From the NCBI GenBank assembly GCA_035652815.1, contig DASRDB010000001.1, positions 1-64,000 on the forward strand: a stretch of DNA of 64,000 nucleotides, in the 5' to 3' direction. The DNA comes from DASRDB01 sp035652815 (GTDB lineage: Bacteria > Chloroflexota > Ktedonobacteria > Ktedonobacterales > Ktedonobacteraceae). Every line of letters begins with the position of its first letter. The stretch's first letter is position 1. This document shows positions 8,579 to 18,205 of this stretch, in pieces. Position numbers and translations under genes: made by a program. A model generated the notes under the pieces. That model ran no database searches, was not told the origin of the DNA, and worked only from the letters and a program-made list of their open reading frames with translations.

Positions 8579-9763
8579 ATGCCTACTACTGCTTCCCGTG
8601 TCGCTCCCTTTGGCACGACGGTTTTTACGGAGATCAATCTGCTGGCGCAGCAATATAACGCGCTGAATCTCGGGCAAGGCAAGCCTGATTTTGATACGCC
8701 GCCGGATATCGTGCAGCATCTGGTGCAGGCTGCGCAGGCCGGGCAGTATAACCAGTACGCGCCGGGGCCAGGCACGGCCTCGCTGCGGCAGGCTGTGGCC
8801 GATCATGCCGGGCGCTTCTATGACATGGATATCGACCCGGCCAGAGGCGTGCTGGTCACATCGGGGGCGACCGAGGGCATTTTTGCCTCGGTGCTGGGGC
8901 TGGTCGATCCGGGCGACGAAGTGATCGTGATTGAGCCATTTTACGATTCGTATGTCCCCAACATCCTGATGGCCAATGCCGTGCCGGTCTGCGTGCCACT
9001 GCATCCGCCCGCCTGGACGTTTGATTTCGATGAACTACGCGCCGCCTTCAGCAAGAAAACGCGCGCCTTGATCTTGAACACGCCACAGAATCCGAGCGGG
9101 CGCGTCTTCACCCGCGAGGAACTGGCGCGCATCGCCGCACTGTGCATCGAACACGATGTGACAGTCATCGCCGACGAGGTGTACGAACACTTACTTTTCG
9201 ATAGCGCGCAACATATCCCCATCGCCACGCTGCCCGGCATGTTCGAGCGCACGGTGACGGTGAGCAGCGCGGGCAAGCTGTTCAGCGCAACCGGCTGGAA
9301 AATTGGCTGGGTCTCCGGCCCGCCAGAGTTGATCGATGGCGTGGGGCGCGCTCACCAGTTCATCACCTTCGCCGTCCACCATCCCTCGCAGGAAGCCGTC
9401 GCCTACGCGCTCAACCTGCCCGATGCCTACTATGAGCTGTTCAAGGAGATGTATGCGACGAAGCGGCAGTTGATGATGGACGCGCTCAATAGCGGCGGCC
9501 TGAAGTACCACGCGCCGGAAGGCACGTACTTCATCATGGCCGATTACTCACACCTGTTCGCGGGAACGCCGCTGGAGTTCACCCGCTACCTGACACGCGA
9601 GATCGGCGTGGCCTGCATCCCACCGGAGTCGTTCTACAGCCAGCAACACGCGCATATCGGCAACGGCTACGTGCGCTTCGCCTTCTGCAAAAGCGACGAA
9701 CTACTGGGGCAGGTACAGCAGCGACTGGCAAAGTTGCAACAGATAGTGCAAGAAAGGAAATGA
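8579..9763 (+). CDS. Class I/II pyridoxal-phosphate aminotransferase
   Basis: A 394-residue fold-type I aminotransferase. The PLP-binding lysine is K233 in SSAGKLFSATGWKIGW; NTPQNPSGR and ADEVYEHL are the usual substrate/cofactor motifs, and the C-terminal arginine region (GYVRFAFCKSD) is present. The opening pattern LNLGQGKPDFDTPP is closest to methionine/kynurenine/glutamine transaminases (YbdL/KAT-like) rather than aspartate aminotransferases, but the substrate remains inferred. The ATG at 8579 has a weak GGAG about 8 bp upstream. It is followed by a strong hairpin (9852-9882) shared with the convergent small gene. Confidence 0.88.
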   Translation: MPTTASRVAPFGTTVFTEINLLAQQYNALNLGQGKPDFDTPPDIVQHLVQAAQAGQYNQYAPGPGTASLRQAVADHAGRFYDMDIDPARGVLVTSGATEGIFASVLGLVDPGDEVIVIEPFYDSYVPNILMANAVPVCVPLHPPAWTFDFDELRAAFSKKTRALILNTPQNPSGRVFTREELARIAALCIEHDVTVIADEVYEHLLFDSAQHIPIATLPGMFERTVTVSSAGKLFSATGWKIGWVSGPPELIDGVGRAHQFITFAVHHPSQEAVAYALNLPDAYYELFKEMYATKRQLMMDALNSGGLKYHAPEGTYFIMADYSHLFAGTPLEFTRYLTREIGVACIPPESFYSQQHAHIGNGYVRFAFCKSDELLGQVQQRLAKLQQIVQERK

Positions 9764-9851
9764 TTACCCCCATAGCCGCAGTGCCGAGATATCACAGGCC
9801 AGCCGCCAGGGCCACCCCTCAGAAGCGGTAACGGAAGCCCGTGCGCGCGCG

Positions 9852-9882
9852 CCGCAGGCCACCCGCAAGGGGTGGCCTGCGG
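9852..9882. repeat. Family B hairpin (CCCGCAAGGGG core) between convergent genes
   Basis: Arms 9852-9864 and 9870-9882 pair perfectly over 13 bp around a GCAAG loop. The same core recurs at 16867, 30711, 48555 and 50832. Its position between two gene 3' ends fits a bidirectional terminator. Confidence 0.75.
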
Positions 9883-9900
9883 GGCAGCCTGCACACAGGT

Positions 9901-10242
9901 CTACACGTTGACGGAGACCTGCTCCACGTCTACCTCGCCCAGCAGTTCGGCCAGGGGGCAACTTACGGCTCCTTCCAGCTTCAACTCGATGAAGTCCTGC
10001 TCACAGATGCGAAATGGGGGCGTCATGAGTGTATAACGGGCGCGAATGAAGAGGAGATTGCCCTGCGTTCCATGTCTGGAAGAGGGGATCAGGCTGACTT
10101 CATCGATCAGGATTTCTTCGAAAAATTCGAGCAGGACGTGGCTCACCAGGTGTTCGATAGTAATTTCCGAGCGGTCGGCGTCTTCTAGAGTCACTTCCAT
10201 GCGCTGTTCGGCGCAACGCAGACAGATTTGCACGATACGCAT
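9901..10242 (-). CDS. Small protein of unknown function
   Basis: A 113-residue protein that I do not recognise. It is mixed alpha/beta, acidic in the middle (LEDADRSEITIEHL, EFFEEILIDEV), with no membrane segment or signal and only three cysteines, two near the N-terminus (CLRC). The start at 10242 is preferred because AAAGGAC lies about 10 bases upstream; the open frame extends to 10317 without a better site. It lies downstream of, and in the same direction as, the two-component pair but 172 bases away. Confidence 0.6.
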   Translation of the reverse strand: MRIVQICLRCAEQRMEVTLEDADRSEITIEHLVSHVLLEFFEEILIDEVSLIPSSRHGTQGNLLFIRARYTLMTPPFRICEQDFIELKLEGAVSCPLAELLGEVDVEQVSVNV

Positions 10243-10414
10243 AGCGATTCGTCCTTTCACCGGTTGTATTGCTGATTTCCACACTCTTTGTTCCCAGCGG
10301 CAACCCTTCCACTGCACAGCAAAAGCTTAACCGGGAAAGCCGGACAGAGAAATCCCGGAGAGAGGACGCATAATGGACAGATATGGGGCATCTTGAGACA
10401 GTTTGATACCTGTC

Positions 10415-11107
10415 TCACTTGACCATATAGTAGCCGGTGCCGGGTTCGGTAAGGATATGGACGGGGCGGGAAGGGTCGGCTTCCAGTTTGCGGCGCAGGC
10501 GACCGATGTAGACGCGCAAATACTCGGACTCGCTGTGATATTCGCTGCCCCAGACGCGGCGGAGCAGAGCTTCGTGGGTGAAGACTTTGCCGGGGTGCAG
10601 AGCCAGTTCTTGCAGCAAGCCAAATTCGGTGGGCGAGAGCTTGACGAGATCGCCGTCGCGCCAGACGCGGCGCTGCTCAAAATCAATTTCCAGATTGCCG
10701 AAACGCTGGACGCCCGCCGAAATGGGCGTATCCGTCCAGTGGCTGCGACGCAACACGGCCTTGATGCGGGCCAGCAACTCGCCAACGCCGAAAGGCTTGG
10801 TCAGGTAGTCATCGGCCCCCTGATCGAGGGCTGCGATCTTATCGGCCTCCTCGCCCAGCGCGGTGAGGACGATGATGGGGACGGTGCTGGTCTGCCGGAT
10901 ACGGCGACAGACTTCCAGCCCATCCATCCTGGGCATCATGATATCGAGAATGATGAGCGTAAAATTACCCTGGTCAAAGAGGGCCAGCGCCTCCAGCCCG
11001 TTGCTGGCAATCGATACTTTGTAGCCACGCAATTCCAGATTGTGACGGATGAAATCCTGAATGCTCGGTTCGTCATCTACGACTAAAATGTGCTTTTCCT
11101 GCGGCAT
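10415..11107 (-). CDS. OmpR/KdpE-type response regulator
   Basis: A 230-residue two-domain regulator. The receiver domain (residues 1-120) has the acidic pair D11-D12, the phosphoacceptor D55 in LIILDIMMPRMDG, the conserved T in VLTA and K in TKPF. The OmpR-type winged helix (135-230) ends with PGTGYYMVK, closest in feel to KdpE. It follows the histidine kinase gene by 22 bases and is surely co-transcribed with it. No kdpFABC potassium transporter is present here, so a potassium role should not be assumed. Target genes are unknown; the tandem MFS transporters that diverge from this operon are the obvious candidates. Confidence 0.9.
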   Translation of the reverse strand: MPQEKHILVVDDEPSIQDFIRHNLELRGYKVSIASNGLEALALFDQGNFTLIILDIMMPRMDGLEVCRRIRQTSTVPIIVLTALGEEADKIAALDQGADDYLTKPFGVGELLARIKAVLRRSHWTDTPISAGVQRFGNLEIDFEQRRVWRDGDLVKLSPTEFGLLQELALHPGKVFTHEALLRRVWGSEYHSESEYLRVYIGRLRRKLEADPSRPVHILTEPGTGYYMVK

Positions 11108-11129
11108 AGGACAACTTCCCTCTCTACAT

Positions 11130-13418
11130 TTACAAAGCTTCGTGTAATTTCAATGTGCCTCGCGCTTCGCCCGGCCTGTGCAGCACTCTGGGCGGCAGCC
11201 AGATATGGAAGACCGCGCCGCCGTCCGCGCGATTCTCGGCCCAGATACGACCGCCATGCGCCTCGATGAAGCCGCGACAGATTGCCAGCCCCAGGCCAAC
11301 GCCGCTGCTGCTGCGCTCTCTGCCGCTATCGACCTGGTAGAAACGCTCAAAGATGCGCTCGGTCAGATGCGGTGGCAGGCCGGGGCCGTTGTCGGCAATG
11401 TCAAGGGAGAGCCCGCGTTCGGCGCTCTCCTGCTCGCAGCATGCGGAAATCTCGATGAGCGCACTGGCCCCGGCATAGCGGCGGGCGTTTTCCAGCAAAT
11501 TGCGGAAGACCATTTCCATACGCTTGCGGTCAACATACAGTAACGGAAGATCATCGGGCAGGCTGACGTGGATGGTGCAGCAGTCGGCGACAGCCAGCGC
11601 CGGTTCCAGCAGGGTCTCAAGACGGTGCAGGGCCGGAAAGAGTTTGAGCGTTCCCGCCTCCAGTTGCGACATTTCCAGCAGGCTGGTGACAAGTTCGGCC
11701 ATGCGATCATCTTCCTCAACGATGCGGCTCAGGAAATGTTTCTGCAACGCCTCGTCCAGCTCGATATCGGTCTCCAGCAGGCTCGTAGCATAGCCCTTGA
11801 TAGCAGTCAGCGGGGTGCGCAATTCGTGAGAGATGATGGCCAGCAAATTCTTCTTGACCTGCTCGGCCTGATTTTCCCGCGTCACATCGTTGAACATTTT
11901 GCCGCGCCCGATGAGCTGGCCGGAGAGGTCGCGCACCTCAAAGAGCCGCATATGAATATCGCGGCGCACGGGAATCCACTGCCCGGCGCGGTTATAGTAA
12001 CCGCGTACCTGAAATTCGACGATCTGCGGGCTGCCAGACTCCTCGGCGCGGCGCGTGGCCTCAAGATAAGCGTCCGGGTCGACGATCATCGCCAGCAGCT
12101 TCTCCATCAGGTGGCTATCGTTAAAGGAATCGAAATCGAGCAGAATTTCCTGCGGCGGGATGCCGACGAACTGGGTGTAGTTGTGGTTGGCATAGATGAT
12201 CTGCCCGTCGGGACGTTCCAGCAATACGCCCTCGTCGATGCTTCTCATGATGGCATCCAGCGTGTGCAGGCGCGCCTGGCTTCTTTCGTCGGTTTTGCGG
12301 AACAGCGAGTGGATTTCATCCTCCATGCGCGAGAAGGCGCTGATGAGCTTGCCAATCTCGTCATTGCGCCCCCGTTCCCGCGCCAGCAACTTGCTCTCGG
12401 TCACTTTCTCTTCCTGGTCGGGCCGGATGAGCGTGGCGGCCTGGGCCAGCCGCAGCAGGGGCGTGACCACCCAGCCATGCATAACAAACCAGAAGACGCT
12501 GGCCCCCACAATCAGCATGACCAGCGCAATGACCAGGCTGTGCTGGAAGCTGATGACGGCGGCGAAGGTGACATCGGCAGGACGCTGCACAGCCACCGCC
12601 CAGTTCGTCCCCTCAATCGGAATGTAGCTACGCAGCCAGTTGATGGGAACGTAGCTGTAGAGCCAGTCACGGCCCTGATCGCGGGCGATCATGTTGCCGG
12701 ATGAGCCGCCAAGCGCGTTCTTGAGACCGGGCAACGTCTTGAGCAGGTCGGTATCGGGCGAGACGCCCTCGGTATCGGCAACAGGCTTGCCATTGCCATC
12801 AACAACCCAGATACGCACCTCGCTGCTGTTCGTCAACTGCTGGCGCACGACCAGCAGGCGTGAGGTGAGTTGTTGCAGCGAGAGATTCATAATCATAACG
12901 CCAACCGGCTTCCCATCAAGACCGACAATGCGCTCAGCAATTGAAACCACATAGGTATTCGTCACCAGGCTGATGCGATTGGAAGAGACCACCGGCGTAT
13001 CGCCCTTGAGCGCGCTCTGGAAATAATCGTAGCCGCTGAAATCCTGACCGAGCGTTTTCCGATTAAGCGGGTAGTTGAGAATCATCTTCCCGGCAGTATC
13101 GCAGACGGCATAGAGGCTGACGTCCGGGTAGGAGAGTTTGGCGGTGGCGAAGATGGAGGTGAGCTGAGATAGATCGAGCCGACGGGCAGCTGCGCTCTGT
13201 GAAAGATAGCTGTCTTCCTCTGCCGCCGCCTGCACGTTGCTTTCGACCTGCAACGCTATTGCCTGCGCCAGCCCCAGATCGGCCTGTTGTGCGCTCTGCT
13301 GCATAGTATCGCGCTGGAAGAGATACAGTTCCACGCCGCCCAGCAACAGGGGCAGCACGAAGAGGGCATAGAAGACCAGCAATTGCAGGGTAATGCGACG
13401 TTCCAGTATTTTCAGCAT
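11130..13418 (-). CDS. Membrane sensor histidine kinase with dCache, HAMP and PAS domains
   Basis: About 762 residues. Order: TM1 (about 8-28), a periplasmic/extracellular double-Cache sensor region (about 30-280), TM2 (about 285-312), HAMP, a PAS domain (about 380-500), HisKA with the phosphoacceptor His near 531 (SHELRTP), and HATPase with NLLENARRYAG, DNGPGLP and GVGLGLAIC boxes. The extracellular dCache fold usually binds small ligands such as amino or carboxylic acids. The ATG at 13418 (MLKILERR) is preferred to an upstream TTG; GGGAG lies upstream. It forms an operon with the response regulator and diverges from two MHS-type transporter genes, which suggests that it senses or controls a transported solute; this is inference. 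Confidence 0.88.
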   Translation of the reverse strand: MLKILERRITLQLLVFYALFVLPLLLGGVELYLFQRDTMQQSAQQADLGLAQAIALQVESNVQAAAEEDSYLSQSAAARRLDLSQLTSIFATAKLSYPDVSLYAVCDTAGKMILNYPLNRKTLGQDFSGYDYFQSALKGDTPVVSSNRISLVTNTYVVSIAERIVGLDGKPVGVMIMNLSLQQLTSRLLVVRQQLTNSSEVRIWVVDGNGKPVADTEGVSPDTDLLKTLPGLKNALGGSSGNMIARDQGRDWLYSYVPINWLRSYIPIEGTNWAVAVQRPADVTFAAVISFQHSLVIALVMLIVGASVFWFVMHGWVVTPLLRLAQAATLIRPDQEEKVTESKLLARERGRNDEIGKLISAFSRMEDEIHSLFRKTDERSQARLHTLDAIMRSIDEGVLLERPDGQIIYANHNYTQFVGIPPQEILLDFDSFNDSHLMEKLLAMIVDPDAYLEATRRAEESGSPQIVEFQVRGYYNRAGQWIPVRRDIHMRLFEVRDLSGQLIGRGKMFNDVTRENQAEQVKKNLLAIISHELRTPLTAIKGYATSLLETDIELDEALQKHFLSRIVEEDDRMAELVTSLLEMSQLEAGTLKLFPALHRLETLLEPALAVADCCTIHVSLPDDLPLLYVDRKRMEMVFRNLLENARRYAGASALIEISACCEQESAERGLSLDIADNGPGLPPHLTERIFERFYQVDSGRERSSSGVGLGLAICRGFIEAHGGRIWAENRADGGAVFHIWLPPRVLHRPGEARGTLKLHEAL

Positions 13419-13709
13419 GCCATTCCCATTCTCCCGCAAGGAAGCTATACGCTTTCGCCAGTTCTAGTATGCCTCATAGACCGGCATATTGCAATCCCTG
13501 CACAGTTTCAGCAAATGAGGCAGAATCCGCAAGCATGTCATGGCGTGCTATGCTTGCCCTATGTACGGCACGCGCGAGCAAACAGAAAATATTTATACAT
13601 TTATTTACGTCATCGCCGAAGCCGTTTATATATTTTTTACAGAGGAGAAGCTATAATTATACTCAGGAATCATGTAAATGGCGGTTGCGAATGCCAGCAA
13701 GGAGGATCA

Positions 13710-15071
13710 ATGGCGACCATCCGTATGGAAAGCGCGGAAAAGCAGGCTAGATTCGGATACATGCTGCCGATCATCAGCGCCAGTACGCTTGGCACGGTTA
13801 TCGAATGGTACGATTTCTTCTTTTATAGTTTCCTGGCCGTCACCGTCTTTCCGGTGGTTTTCTTCCCCAGCCTCGACCCGTCGGCTGGCATCATTGCCTC
13901 CTTTACTACCAATTTCGTCGGTTTTGCCGCTCGCCCGCTTGGCGCGGCCTTCTTCGGCTGGTTCGGCGACCGCACGGGCCGCAAATCGACACTCGTGACC
14001 ACCCTGCTGCTCATCGGCATCTCGACTATGCTGATGGGCATTCTGCCAGGTTACGCCACCTTCGGCATAGCCGCGCCGATCCTGCTGGCGGCATTGCGCT
14101 TTATGCAGGGCGTCGGCGTGGGAGGCGAATGGGGCGGTTCCGTGCTGCTCACGCTCGAATATGGAGATGACCGCCATCGCGGCTTCTGGACAAGCTGGCC
14201 GCAGACAGGCGTGCCGATCGGGCTGGCGCTGGCTGCGCTGTCGGTGCTGCTCTTCAGAAATCTCTACCCTGGCGTGGCCTTCCAGAGCGTCGGCTGGCGC
14301 ATGCCGTTCCTGCTAAGCGCAACCATGCTGCTGGTTGGCCTCTACATTCGCCTGCGCATCCTCGAAACGCCGCCCTTTGTCAGATTGAAGGCGGAGAAGC
14401 AGGAGTCGAAAAATCCCTTGCTGGAGACGCTGCGCTGCAACTGGCGCGAGATTCTGCTCTCCATCCTGCTGCGTTCGGGCGAGCAGGCCCCCTTCTATAT
14501 TTTCACCACCTTCGTGCTGTCCTACGGCGTCGCGGTACTGAAGCTGGACCCGACCCTTTTCTATATCGGCATTACCCTGACGGCTATCGTCTCTATCATC
14601 TCCATGCCAACGTTCAGCGCGCTTTCCGACCGCATCGGGCGCAAACGCTGGTACCTGTGCGGCACCATCATTATGGCCATCTTCGCCCTGCCATACTTCT
14701 TATTACTGAACACCGGCGACCCGCTACTGATTATCCTGGCGCTGCTCATCTCGCTTGGCTTCTGCCACGCCTGGCTCTACGGGCCGCAGGCCGCGCTGAT
14801 TGCCGAGCGTTTCGGGACGCGCATTCGCTACACGGGAGCCTCCCTCGGTTACCAGCTCGCCTCGATCACCGCCGGCGGCCCGGCTCCCATTGTTGCCACC
14901 TACCTGCTGGCAAACTCCATACACATTCTTCCGGGCGTGTCCGCCACCGTACTCATCGCCCTCTATCTCGCGGGCATGTCCTTTGTCTCAATGTTCGCGG
15001 TTCTCTTTCTCAAAGAGTACGCCGGTTCTGCGCCTGCTCAGGACATGCAGGGAACCGGACAATCACAGTAG
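13710..15071 (+). CDS. MFS transporter, metabolite:H+ symporter (MHS) type, copy 1
   Basis: A 453-residue twelve-helix major facilitator. MHS-family hallmarks: GTVIEWYDFFFYS in helix 1, the A-loop motif GWFGDRTGRKSTL between helices 2 and 3, RFMQGVGVGGEWGGS, and the repeat-loop DRIGRKR in the second half. Relatives carry shikimate, ketoglutarate, proline or other organic acids. The ATG at 13710 has a perfect GGAGG 5 bases upstream; the open frame upstream to 13287 is spurious and overlaps the kinase. The next gene is a close paralogue. Confidence 0.87.
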   Translation: MATIRMESAEKQARFGYMLPIISASTLGTVIEWYDFFFYSFLAVTVFPVVFFPSLDPSAGIIASFTTNFVGFAARPLGAAFFGWFGDRTGRKSTLVTTLLLIGISTMLMGILPGYATFGIAAPILLAALRFMQGVGVGGEWGGSVLLTLEYGDDRHRGFWTSWPQTGVPIGLALAALSVLLFRNLYPGVAFQSVGWRMPFLLSATMLLVGLYIRLRILETPPFVRLKAEKQESKNPLLETLRCNWREILLSILLRSGEQAPFYIFTTFVLSYGVAVLKLDPTLFYIGITLTAIVSIISMPTFSALSDRIGRKRWYLCGTIIMAIFALPYFLLLNTGDPLLIILALLISLGFCHAWLYGPQAALIAERFGTRIRYTGASLGYQLASITAGGPAPIVATYLLANSIHILPGVSATVLIALYLAGMSFVSMFAVLFLKEYAGSAPAQDMQGTGQSQ

Positions 15072-15188
15072 AAAGGAGGCATGCAGTTAGCAAAAGGAGC
15101 CTGATGGCGTTTTTCTAGCGCGCCATTGTTTGTCCGTCATCGGTCTGTTATTCGGTGTATTGTTAGCTCATCAGTATTGGAGGACATC

Positions 15189-16583
15189 ATGTCAACCATC
15201 GGAGAGCAATTCTCGCGACGAAAGATGTTGCCGGTCATCCTTGCCAGTACGCTCGGTACCACTATCGAATGGTACGATTTCTTCCTGTACGGCACGATGG
15301 CCTCGCTCGTCTTTCCCAAGCTCTTCTTCCCAACGTTTGATCCTTTTGTCGCCACGCTCCTGTCCCTGACCACCTTCCTGGTCGGCTTCATCGCTCGCCC
15401 CATCGGCGGCATCTTCTTTGGACACCTGGGAGACCGCATCGGGCGCAAGTCAACGCTGATCGCGACTCTCCTGCTCATGGGTATTGCCACCTTTATCGTT
15501 GGCTTCCTGCCCGGCTATGCCACCATCGGCGTGGCTGCGCCGATCCTGGTCTCGGTCATGCGCTTCTGCCAGGGCCTCGGCGTCGGCGGCGAGTGGGGCG
15601 GCTCCGTGCTGCTGGCAATGGAGTATGGTCATGAGCGCAATCGCGGCTTCTGGGCGAGCTGGCCGCAGGACGGCGTGCCGCTCGGTCTGCTGCTCTCATC
15701 GCTGGCGGTCGCAGTCTTCGCCGCCATTTCGGGCAGCCAGTTCGGCAACTGGGGCTGGCGCATTCCCTTCTTCCTGAGCGCCATCCTCATCATTATCGGT
15801 CTCTACATCCGCCTGCGCATCCTGGAAACGCCGCTCTTCGCACAGATCAAGGAGCAGGGACGCGAGGCAAAAGCGCCAATTGTCGAGGCATTCCGCCACA
15901 GCACGCCCGAAATTCTGCTCAGCGCAGGCGCTCGTTTCGTCGAGCAGGCCCCGTTTTACCTCTTTACCGTGTTCGTGATTACGTATGGCATCGGCAAGGG
16001 TATCGGCCTGGAGAGAGGAGTGATACTGAACGCCATCACCATTGGCGCGGTAATCGAACTCTTCACCATTCCGCTTTTCGGCTACCTGTCGGACCGCGTG
16101 GGGCGGCGCGTCTGGTATCTGATTGGCTGCGTACTGATGGCCATCTTCGCCTTCCCCTACTTCCTGCTGATGAATACGGCAAATCCGTACATCTTCGGTC
16201 TGGCGGTGGTTCTCTCGCTCTGCATCTTCCACGCCTGGGTCTATGGTCCGCAGGCCGCCCTCATCGCGGAACGCTTCGGCACGCGCTCGCGCTATAGCGG
16301 CGCGTCCCTGGGCTACCAGTTGGCCGCTCCCTTCGCAGGCGGCCTTGCTCCGATCATCGCGCTGCTGCTGTTGAAAGGAAGCACCGACCTGGGCGCGCTC
16401 GGCCTGAAGAGTACCAGAGTCTCTATCGGCACCGGTTCCTGGCAGTTGGTGGCGATTTACATCATTATTCTCGCCGTCATCTCGTTCCTCTCGGTGCTGG
16501 GCTTGAAGGAACTGACCCGCGCCGACATCTCTGATCCCGAAGCCTACCGGATCACTGAAGCGGCCCTGGCGGCACAAGACTAA
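15189..16583 (+). CDS. MFS transporter, MHS type, copy 2
   Basis: A 464-residue paralogue of the gene directly upstream, sharing GT-IEWYDFF, FFGHLGDRIGRKSTL, GLGVGGEWGGSVLL, HAWVYGPQAALIAERFGTR and the SGASLGYQL region at matching positions. The start at 15189 follows GGAGGA by 4-5 bases. The 117-base gap and common direction suggest co-transcription. The pair looks like a tandem duplication followed by divergence, most clearly in the C-terminal helices, so the two probably differ in substrate or affinity. The substrate is likely an organic acid or amino acid but is not determined. Confidence 0.87.
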   Translation: MSTIGEQFSRRKMLPVILASTLGTTIEWYDFFLYGTMASLVFPKLFFPTFDPFVATLLSLTTFLVGFIARPIGGIFFGHLGDRIGRKSTLIATLLLMGIATFIVGFLPGYATIGVAAPILVSVMRFCQGLGVGGEWGGSVLLAMEYGHERNRGFWASWPQDGVPLGLLLSSLAVAVFAAISGSQFGNWGWRIPFFLSAILIIIGLYIRLRILETPLFAQIKEQGREAKAPIVEAFRHSTPEILLSAGARFVEQAPFYLFTVFVITYGIGKGIGLERGVILNAITIGAVIELFTIPLFGYLSDRVGRRVWYLIGCVLMAIFAFPYFLLMNTANPYIFGLAVVLSLCIFHAWVYGPQAALIAERFGTRSRYSGASLGYQLAAPFAGGLAPIIALLLLKGSTDLGALGLKSTRVSIGTGSWQLVAIYIIILAVISFLSVLGLKELTRADISDPEAYRITEAALAAQD

Positions 16584-16951
16584 TCTCGCATTTCCCTGCG
16601 CTCTGCTGGCTCGAGAACTACAAGCCTTGCCCAGCTACTCATCTCTCGGGAAAGGAGTCTCCTCAATCCCTTTCCAGTCCAGCGCCGCGCAGGGAAATAC
16701 TTATCATAAATTCGCCTTTCGACGGATGCTTTTGCTCCTCTGTCATGCTATCCTCTTTATAAGCACCACTCCGCAGGATAGGGTGGGTTCATTTTTTAGC
16801 AAGCAGCGTAGGCGAGCGGAAACTAGAAAATGAACCGGAAACAAGCGACGTAGGGCGAGCGGAAGCTAGAAAAGATGCCGGAAGCCACCCGCAAGGGGAT
16901 GGCTTCCGGCATCTTTTCTAACCGACCCCTTTTCTAAAAAAGAGGAACGCA
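16584..16951. other. Intergenic region with direct repeats and a family B hairpin
   Basis: No convincing gene. It contains two roughly 33-bp direct repeats (16808-16840 and 16850-16883; shared core GGCGAGCGGAA) and the long hairpin at 16867-16920 whose left arm overlaps the second repeat. Confidence 0.6.
16867..16920. repeat. Family B hairpin, 21-bp perfect stem
   Basis: Arms 16867-16887 and 16900-16920 pair perfectly; the apical part carries the CCCGCAAGGGG core shared with 9852 and 30711. The arm ends in a short T-rich stretch on both strands. It lies just upstream of the lipoprotein gene and may terminate transcription from the MFS genes. Confidence 0.8.
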
Positions 16952-18106
16952 ATGAAAAAGTTTGAGCGGCAGGCAATCCCCTGGATATCACTTCTGGTCT
17001 CGCTGCTGACATTGTTGGGATGCAGCTCAACCACTCTAAAGCCTTCTCCACAAACATCTATCAGGCCAAGTGTTCTACCTACGCATATAGCCACACCATT
17101 CCCAGACGCTGCCCAAATAGATGCCTATCTGAGCGACTTGAACAAAAAAGGCGTGTTGAGCGGGTCGGTGCTGGTAGCGAATGACGGTATGCTTTTTGAA
17201 AAGGGCTATGGCATGGCGGATATCGATGCCCATGTTCCCAATACAACCACAACGCGCTTTCGTATCGGCTCGGTAAGCAAACAATTTACGGCAATGGCGA
17301 TCTTAATCTTGCAGGAGCAGGGCAAATTGCATGTGCAGGATTCGCTCTGCCTGTATATCTCCGACTGTCCGCAGGATTGGCAAGCGATCACCCTTGCCAA
17401 TCTACTCACCCATTCATCTGGCATTCCCGATTACACCGACCTGCCTGGCTTTGTATCGACCTGGACGCAACCCACCACCCCTGAAGCATTGGTTGCTCGC
17501 TTCAAGAACCTGCCCCTGGAGTTTTCGCCCGGGTCCCGCTTCCGCTACAGCAACTCCGGCTATGTCCTGCTTGGCTATATCATCGAGCGCGTCTCAGGAG
17601 AAACCTATGCCCGTTTCTTGCAAGAAAACATCTTTACCCCACTCGGCATGCGCGACACGGGTTACGATGTGAAGTATCCCAAACTCCCCGAGCATGCCAC
17701 CGGCTACTACCAGGGCTACGCTAAACCACAGGACTACGACCCCTCTGTGTTTTATGCAGCAGGCGCGTTATATTCAACGGTAGATGACCTGTTGCTCTGG
17801 GATCAGGCCCTACTTCGTCACGCACTGGTAACGCAACAAAGCCTCAATGACATGTTTACTGTCCATATTCCCTGCCCGCCATCCGGCCCCAGAGGCTGCC
17901 TGCTCCACTCCGACCTGGGGTATGGCTACGGCTGGTTTCTCGCCGCCCAACCTCAGGGCAAATTGATCTATCATGTCGGTCGCGTCGATGGCTTCCTCGC
18001 TTACAACGGCTTCTATCCGAAAAGTGACCTCATTGTTGTCGTCCTCAGCAATCTGGAGACGACGAATGTGTTGGGGATTGGCTTGAAATTGGCGGAGAGG
18101 GCGTGA
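16952..18106 (+). CDS. Beta-lactamase class C-like serine hydrolase, lipoprotein
   Basis: A 384-residue secreted serine hydrolase of the class C beta-lactamase/penicillin-binding family. The N-terminus is a lipoprotein signal with lipobox LLGC (Cys about residue 24), so it should be anchored on the outer face of the membrane. Catalytic motifs: S107-V-S-K110 (SxxK) and Y199-S-N201 (YxN); a late HVGRVDG stretch takes the place of the KTG motif. Such proteins include D-aminopeptidases, esterases and peptidoglycan enzymes; true antibiotic hydrolysis is not implied. The ATG at 16952 follows AAGAGGAAC. It stands alone, with hairpins upstream. Confidence 0.85.
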   Translation: MKKFERQAIPWISLLVSLLTLLGCSSTTLKPSPQTSIRPSVLPTHIATPFPDAAQIDAYLSDLNKKGVLSGSVLVANDGMLFEKGYGMADIDAHVPNTTTTRFRIGSVSKQFTAMAILILQEQGKLHVQDSLCLYISDCPQDWQAITLANLLTHSSGIPDYTDLPGFVSTWTQPTTPEALVARFKNLPLEFSPGSRFRYSNSGYVLLGYIIERVSGETYARFLQENIFTPLGMRDTGYDVKYPKLPEHATGYYQGYAKPQDYDPSVFYAAGALYSTVDDLLLWDQALLRHALVTQQSLNDMFTVHIPCPPSGPRGCLLHSDLGYGYGWFLAAQPQGKLIYHVGRVDGFLAYNGFYPKSDLIVVVLSNLETTNVLGIGLKLAERA

Positions 18107-18205
18107 AAACTCACAATCCTGCATCTAAACTCCTATCCCATTCGTGATAACAATAAACTCTATATATCGTTCTCATATATAGGAACTTGTAATAGGAAGC
18201 ATGTA

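Noticed and set aside
11568..12704. Plus-strand open frame of 378 residues opposite the dCache kinase
   Set aside because: Shadow of the kinase gene; no motif, no plausible start.
10415..13418. KdpDE potassium-sensing pair
   Set aside because: The regulator is KdpE-like, but the kinase has a dCache sensor rather than KdpD domains, and no kdpFABC genes are near.
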